This document shows, one piece after another, positions 9,301 through 11,158 of a stretch of 11,158 nucleotides of DNA (position 1 is its first letter; each line of letters starts with the position of its first letter). The notes under the pieces are model-generated. The model did no database searches and had not been told where the DNA came from. It worked only from the letters and a program-made list of their open reading frames with translations. The position numbers and the translations under genes are program-made. Where the stretch lies: positions 1 to 11,158 of the forward strand of contig CBDHHD010000002.1 in the NCBI GenBank assembly GCA_965263285.1. The letters run 5' to 3'. Source of the stretch: JASGCP01 sp965263285 (GTDB taxonomy: Bacteria; Bacteroidota; Bacteroidia; Chitinophagales; Chitinophagaceae).

Positions 9301-10515
9301 CCATATCTTTAGCAATCGTTCTTCCGTATTGTTCTTTGGCAATTCTATAGACTCATCACTTATTTTATATTCAATATTTAACAATGCTTTTCTATCTAAC
9401 TTGCCATTCACCGTTAAAGGCATTTGTTCTATTTGCACTAGTCCTGTAGGCACCATATATTCTGGTAATTGCTTAGATAAATAGCTTCTTAATTCTTCAA
9501 TATCTACCTGTTCCTTAGCAACAAAATATCCCACTAAATATTTATTATCTCCTTTATCATTGACCAATACTACAGCTTGTTCAATCACTTGTTCATCCTT
9601 TAATCCTTCAATCCTAGTCTGAAATCCTTGAATCATAGTCTCTATCTCCCCTAATTCAATTCGATAGCCTCTTATCTTCACTTGAAAATCCTTTCTGCCT
9701 CTAAACTCTACCCATCCCTCTGCATGCAAAATACCCCTATCTCCTGTTTTATATATCCTCCCTAATTCATGATGTTCTTTAAATTGTTTGTCTGTTTGCT
9801 CCTGGTTATTCCAATATCCTTGCGCCACTCCCTTGCCTCCTATATAAATATCTCCCTCAACCCCAACAGGTGAATGAATCAATTCGTGATTTAAAATATA
9901 GATTTGCTGATTAGGCATGGGATACCCATAAGGAATGCTTTTCCAATCTGGATTTATATTCTTAATCTCATACCATATTGACCAAACACTCCCTTCCGTT
10001 GCTCCTCCTAAACTTATTACTTGTGTATCTTTAGATTGCCGTTTTATCTTATCAGGTAATTGCAAAGGCAACCAATCGCCACTTAACAGATATAATCTTA
10101 TACTATCCAATCTCATTTCTCTCGCCCTTGCCTCATCTACCAATAACTCGGCTAATTGAGGCACTGTATTCCATAAAGTTATTTTATGCTTTTCAATGAG
10201 CGCTAACCAATGCCGAGGATCTTGTCTCTCTTCATCATTCACAAAAATAATTCCCCCTCCCACTAATAACAAACCAAAAATATCATAAACAGATAAATCA
10301 AAACTCAATTCCGACAATGCCAATACACTATCCTTTTCTGTAACTTTATATCTATTATTCACTGCTATAAGGGTATTTATCATATTCTCATGGCTAATCG
10401 CCACTCCCTTAGGTTTACCCGTACTACCTGACGTATAGATAATATAAGCTATATCTGAAAGCAATACAATCTGGCAAATGAAATATTTTTCTCCCACTCT
10501 TTTGTTAATAATTCC
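1..10515 (-). CDS. Giant NRPS, main open frame (A1 core through A4), partial
   Basis: This frame stays open for about 3,500 codons, from an in-frame TGA at 10516-10518 to the left edge, and encodes a multimodular nonribosomal peptide synthetase. The order of domains is A1 (from just before core motif A3), PCP1, Cy2, A2 with embedded Ox, PCP2, C3, A3, PCP3, C4 and the start of A4. I checked the frame at motifs in every module (for example 8650-8676, 7187-7229, 4405-4425 and 1252-1272) and they all agree. No thioesterase, reductase, epimerization or methyltransferase domain is present. The enzyme should act in the cytoplasm as an assembly line for a thiazole-containing peptide. The only candidate restart near the right end is a GTG at 10495-10497 with no convincing ribosome binding site, and it would cut an adenylation domain in half. 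I therefore treat this as the continuation of the fragment at 10449-11158, not as a separate gene. Confidence 0.93.
345..1668 (-). other. Condensation domain C4
   Basis: C4 begins with the C1-type motif LSYAQNRLWFVYQYD (about 1620-1665) and has an intact catalytic HHIAFDG at 1252-1272. The late motifs QDIPFEQLVEEL and DTSRHPIFQIMF (about 635-715) are typical of condensation domains that accept L-configured donors. It should join the M3 residue to the M4 residue. It ends in the same YDYNKTER linker that precedes A3. Confidence 0.93.
1725..1960 (-). other. Peptidyl carrier protein PCP3
   Basis: This is the carrier domain of M3. The motif SFFRLGGNSILSIRLM has its phosphopantetheine serine at codon 1831-1833. 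It closely matches PCP1 in DNA and protein up to that serine. It presents the M3 residue to C4. No epimerization domain lies between PCP3 and C4, so the residue should keep the configuration selected by A3. Confidence 0.93.
1831..2292 (-). repeat. A-domain C-terminal subdomain plus PCP block, copy 2 (partner 9229-9690)
   Basis: This is the partner block in A3/PCP3. Here the sequence upstream of A8 is A3's own, not Cys-type, so this block was exchanged independently of the specificity-determining core. Confidence 0.88.
3063..3095. repeat. Simple repeat (TTAATGG-type units) coding in A3
   Basis: Four imperfect tandem copies of a seven-base unit like TAATGGT run in a row. On the coding strand they give LTINHLPLTI. 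They lie in the variable linker just before the P-loop of A3 and keep the frame. Confidence 0.8.
3151..3182. repeat. Simple repeat (TTTTCAA/TTTGCAA-type units) coding in A3
   Basis: This is a run of related seven-base units (ATTTTCA, ATTTTCA, ATTTGCA, ATTTGTA) that encodes LITNCKLKIEN on the minus strand. It lies in the same A3 linker as the repeat at 3063-3095, separated by about 55 bases of ordinary-looking sequence. Confidence 0.8.
3190..3534 (-). repeat. A-domain N-terminal block, copy 2 (partner 1-345)
   Basis: This is the partner in A3. It ends immediately upstream (in + coordinates, just right) of the simple-repeat linker at 3151-3182. Confidence 0.88.
3540..4815 (-). other. Condensation domain C3
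   Basis: C3 is a standard amide-forming condensation domain. It opens with CYPAGMLQLGMFFEQE (about 4752-4799) and carries an intact catalytic motif, HHAILDG, at 4405-4425. It joins the thiazole-terminated chain on PCP2 to the amino acid on PCP3. The donor ends in a flat heteroaromatic ring, so the usual L- or D-donor classification is of limited use here. There is no epimerization domain before it. It ends in the linker YDYNKTEREYPKDKTIHQLF, which leads into A3 and recurs almost unchanged before A4. Confidence 0.93.
4890..5110 (-). other. Peptidyl carrier protein PCP2
   Basis: This is the carrier domain of M2. The motif FFNLGGHSITAIRL places the phosphopantetheine serine at codon 4999-5001. 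It directly follows the A10 motif of A2 and carries the thiazoline that the embedded Ox domain should oxidize before C3 takes it. Unlike PCP1 and PCP3 it has the LGGHS variant, so it was not part of the PCP1/PCP3 sequence exchange seen elsewhere in the gene. Confidence 0.93.
5310..6215 (-). other. FMN-dependent oxidase (Ox) domain, McbC/SagB type, inside A2
   Basis: This domain oxidizes a carrier-bound thiazoline to the aromatic thiazole using FMN. The diagnostic stretch YPSGGSAYPIECYV lies at 5956-5997, followed by GIEGGVYYYHP. This matches the nitroreductase-fold Ox domains of epothilone, bleomycin and myxothiazol synthetases and the McbC/SagB azoline dehydrogenases. A later stretch, YDIGGCPLG (about 5364-5390), fits the C-terminal part of the fold. 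The domain sits between A8 and A10 of the Cys adenylation domain and just before PCP2, so its natural substrate is the M2 thiazoline. Residues RDKACLVS at 5440-5463 are encoded by a perfect palindrome that looks like an inserted repeat. Whether that affects activity cannot be told from the sequence. Confidence 0.9.
5440..5463. repeat. Perfect 24-bp palindrome, in frame inside the Ox domain
   Basis: The half-site AGAGACAAGGCA is followed at once by its exact reverse complement, with no loop. The 24 bases fall exactly on codon boundaries and encode RDKACLVS. The pattern of GAGAC arms around a short GC-rich centre resembles small dispersed palindromes I recall from intergenic DNA of Bacteroidota and cyanobacteria. 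That it belongs to such a family is inference. Confidence 0.85.
6452..7519 (-). repeat. Near-identical Cys A-domain core, copy 2 (partner 9668-10737)
   Basis: This is the partner block in A2. It is intact in frame and lacks the two extra bases found in copy 1. It ends at A8, where A2 carries on with its own sequence (VELEEIENKLNKLEG) toward the Ox domain. Confidence 0.9.
7800..9070 (-). other. Heterocyclization domain Cy2
   Basis: This domain replaces the usual condensation domain of M2. It starts with the Cy1-type motif FPLNNVQQAYYMGR (about 9010-9060). In place of HHxxxDG it carries an intact DxxxxDxxS motif, DAIIMDDNS at 8650-8676. Further Cy motifs are NLTLFNRLPLH (about 8240-8275), GDFTN (about 8208-8222) and TSQVWID (about 7921-7941). 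By family knowledge it forms the amide bond between the upstream acyl chain on PCP1 and Cys on PCP2, then cyclizes and dehydrates to a thiazoline. Every motif I could check is present, so it should be active. Confidence 0.94.
9130..9360 (-). other. Peptidyl carrier protein PCP1
   Basis: This is a thiolation domain of normal size following A1. The motif SFFRLGGNSLLSIRL carries the phosphopantetheine-accepting serine at codon 9229-9231. It holds the Cys and then the heterocyclized intermediate that passes to Cy2. The sequence from the end of A1 through this serine closely matches PCP3 (serine at 1831-1833) at the DNA level, with no net indel. It differs from PCP2, whose motif is LGGHS. The similarity drops after the serine region, where PCP1 leads into a Cy domain and PCP3 into a C domain. 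Confidence 0.93.
9229..9690 (-). repeat. A-domain C-terminal subdomain plus PCP block, copy 1 (partner 1831-2292)
   Basis: The DNA from A8 of A1 to the PCP1 serine matches the same part of M3 at a constant offset of 7,398 bases with no net indel. Shared stretches include IQGFQTRIEGLKDEQVIEQA and SKQLPEYMVPTGLVQIEQ. The right-hand end abuts, and slightly overlaps at A8, the block shared with A2. Confidence 0.88.
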
Positions 10516-10890
10516 TCAATAATCAATAGCCTTATATTTGATACTTGTAATTGTCTCTTATGCTCATATTCCTTTTTAGAAATCAATAACACCTTCGTGC
10601 CGCTCTCCTCCATTATCTCAAGTATCCTGCTCACAGACCAATGGATATTCAAAGGAATATAAGCTTGACCCGATTGCATAATACCAATACTACTCACTAC
10701 TTGCAACATTCCTTTCTCGGAAAGAATAGCAACAGTTGTTCTATCTTCACTTACAAGTATCGATGCTATTTTCTTAGATAAATCCCATATCTCCTTATGT
10801 GTATACATCCTATTTTGTTCGCTATCTATAACAGAAACCCTATCTCTCAAAGATAGATTTTGTATCACCTTTTCTTCATATTCCTGTAGC
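9385..10890 (-). other. Adenylation domain A1, cysteine-specific, frameshifted
   Basis: A1 activates an amino acid as its aminoacyl-AMP and loads PCP1. The P-loop motif YTSGSTGKPKG lies at about 10403-10435, the A8 motif (KIRGYR) near 9663-9680, and A10 (NGKLDR, with the catalytic Lys) at 9391-9408. Aligned to the PheA pocket, the specificity residues read D-L-Y-N-L-S-L-V-W. This is one conservative change from the cysteine code DLYNLSLIW known from epothilone and yersiniabactin-type synthetases. The core between 9668 and 10737 is almost identical to A2, while everything after A8 matches A3 instead. Two extra bases near 10470-10485 relative to A2 break the frame just upstream of the P-loop. 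The substrate call is strong. Activity depends on the frame being restored. Confidence 0.9.
9668..10737 (-). repeat. Near-identical Cys A-domain core, copy 1 (partner 6452-7519)
   Basis: About 1.07 kb of A1 aligns to A2 with a constant offset of 3,216 bases, rising to 3,218 beyond the two inserted bases near 10470-10485. I count about eleven amino-acid differences between the P-loop and A8. Similarity falls away abruptly upstream of the AILSEKG region and downstream of A8. Such high identity confined to one internal block points to recent duplication or gene conversion. Confidence 0.9.
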
Positions 10891-11158
10891 CAACTTCGTT
10901 CTATCTTAGAAGCTAACACCCTTCCTCTCTCTTCGTATTCAAATATGCAATTCCTATCAAAAGCACTCAATGGTGATATAACACATTTTTCTTTCCAATC
11001 ATTTTTACTCAACCACTCAATCCATGCAATCATTTGACCATTCATTTGTCCTATTTGCTCCTTGCTAAACAATTCCGAAACAAATAACCATTTACTTGAA
11101 AAACCTTCTTCAGTACCAATAGCTTGCAAGTCAATCCATGCTTGAGAGGTTTGACCCA
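10449..11158 (-). pseudogene. NRPS, upstream fragment ending at a frameshift inside A1
   Basis: This is an open frame of 235 codons entering from the right edge and ending at TAG (10449-10451). It encodes the last part of a Cy domain (motif TSQAWID near 11133-11153, matching TSQVWID of Cy2 at about 7921-7941), the linker, and the N-terminal part of a Cys-type adenylation domain. It includes AILSEKG and the QSGQAYIPLN region (core A2). Through KEWEKNI it aligns with the sister domain A2. It then reads an unrelated tail of about ten residues, while the correct continuation (IVLLSDIAYIIYTSG) lies in the -1 frame. An internal TTG at 11127-11129 could be taken as a start, but homology continues upstream of it, so it is not one. 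The fragment and the main frame overlap at 10449-10515. Whether the gene is really broken depends on whether the indels are real. Confidence 0.8.
10930..11158 (-). other. Heterocyclization (Cy) domain of M1, C-terminal end only
   Basis: Only the tail of the domain is in the window. The motif QTSQAWID at the right edge matches the late Cy motif (SQTPQVWLD-like) and the corresponding TSQVWID of Cy2. It is followed by a stretch resembling the end of Cy2 (WLFVSELFSKEQIGQM against WDFVEQLFLPEVIEGM). By family knowledge, Cy domains condense Cys, Ser or Thr and cyclize the side chain to a thiazoline or oxazoline. Finding one immediately before a Cys-type A domain indicates that M1 also makes a thiazoline. 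The catalytic DxxxxDxxS motif lies outside the window and could not be checked. Confidence 0.75.

Noticed and set aside
6719..10159. Two nearly identical 74-residue plus-strand open frames (6719-6943 and 9935-10159), looking like a repeated small gene
   Set aside because: They are antisense to the duplicated Cys A-domain cores and are identical only because those cores are. No ribosome binding site or independent conservation is visible.
10495..10497. GTG restart creating a second independent NRPS gene
   Set aside because: It would begin in the middle of an adenylation domain without its N-terminal third, and the upstream sequence is coding, with no convincing ribosome binding site.
10449..10515. 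Programmed -1 ribosomal frameshift joining the two parts of A1
   Set aside because: The overlap and the -1 direction fit, and there is an A-run, but no canonical X XXY YYZ heptamer is in the right register and I see no clear downstream stem. An indel or read error is simpler. Not fully excluded.

Overview
The whole window is the interior of one very large nonribosomal peptide synthetase (NRPS) gene on the minus strand. It runs off both ends, so neither the natural start nor the stop is visible. There are no RNA genes, no intergenic gap, no promoter or terminator, and no transposase. The DNA is strongly AT-rich by eye. It carries short dispersed-type repeats of a kind I associate with Bacteroidota genomes, which makes a Bacteroidota (Flavobacteria/Cytophaga-like) host the best guess. 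Another AT-rich NRPS producer cannot be excluded.

Reading in the direction of translation (right to left), the domain order is: [Cy, C-terminal end only] - A1(Cys) - PCP1 - Cy2 - A2(Cys) with an oxidase (Ox) domain embedded - PCP2 - C3 - A3 - PCP3 - C4 - A4 (N-terminal start only). I number modules M1 to M4 within this window only. M1 and M2 each combine a heterocyclization (Cy) domain with an adenylation domain whose specificity residues read DLYNLSLVW, essentially the cysteine code. M2 also has a McbC/SagB-type FMN oxidase inserted between adenylation motifs A8 and A10, as in the epothilone and myxothiazol enzymes. The expected product segment is therefore a cysteine-derived thiazoline or thiazole (M1), then a thiazole (M2), then two ordinary residues added by standard condensation modules (M3, M4). 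The M3 specificity pocket (read as DAEDLGEIV) does not give a confident substrate.

Three things stand out. First, the reading frame is broken at about 10449-10515. Compared with its near-identical sister copy in A2, A1 carries two single-base insertions, so the frame ends at a TAG stop and continues in the -1 frame. This is a real lesion, a sequencing error, or, less likely, recoding. Second, the gene is an internal mosaic. The A1 core is a near copy of the A2 core, but the C-terminal part of A1 plus PCP1 is a near copy of the M3 equivalents, with a sharp switch at motif A8. The A3 and A4 N-terminal halves are also near copies. Third, two mobile-looking short repeat types sit in frame inside the coding sequence: a perfect 24-bp palindrome coding for exactly eight residues in the Ox domain, and two simple-sequence repeats coding for the A3 linker.
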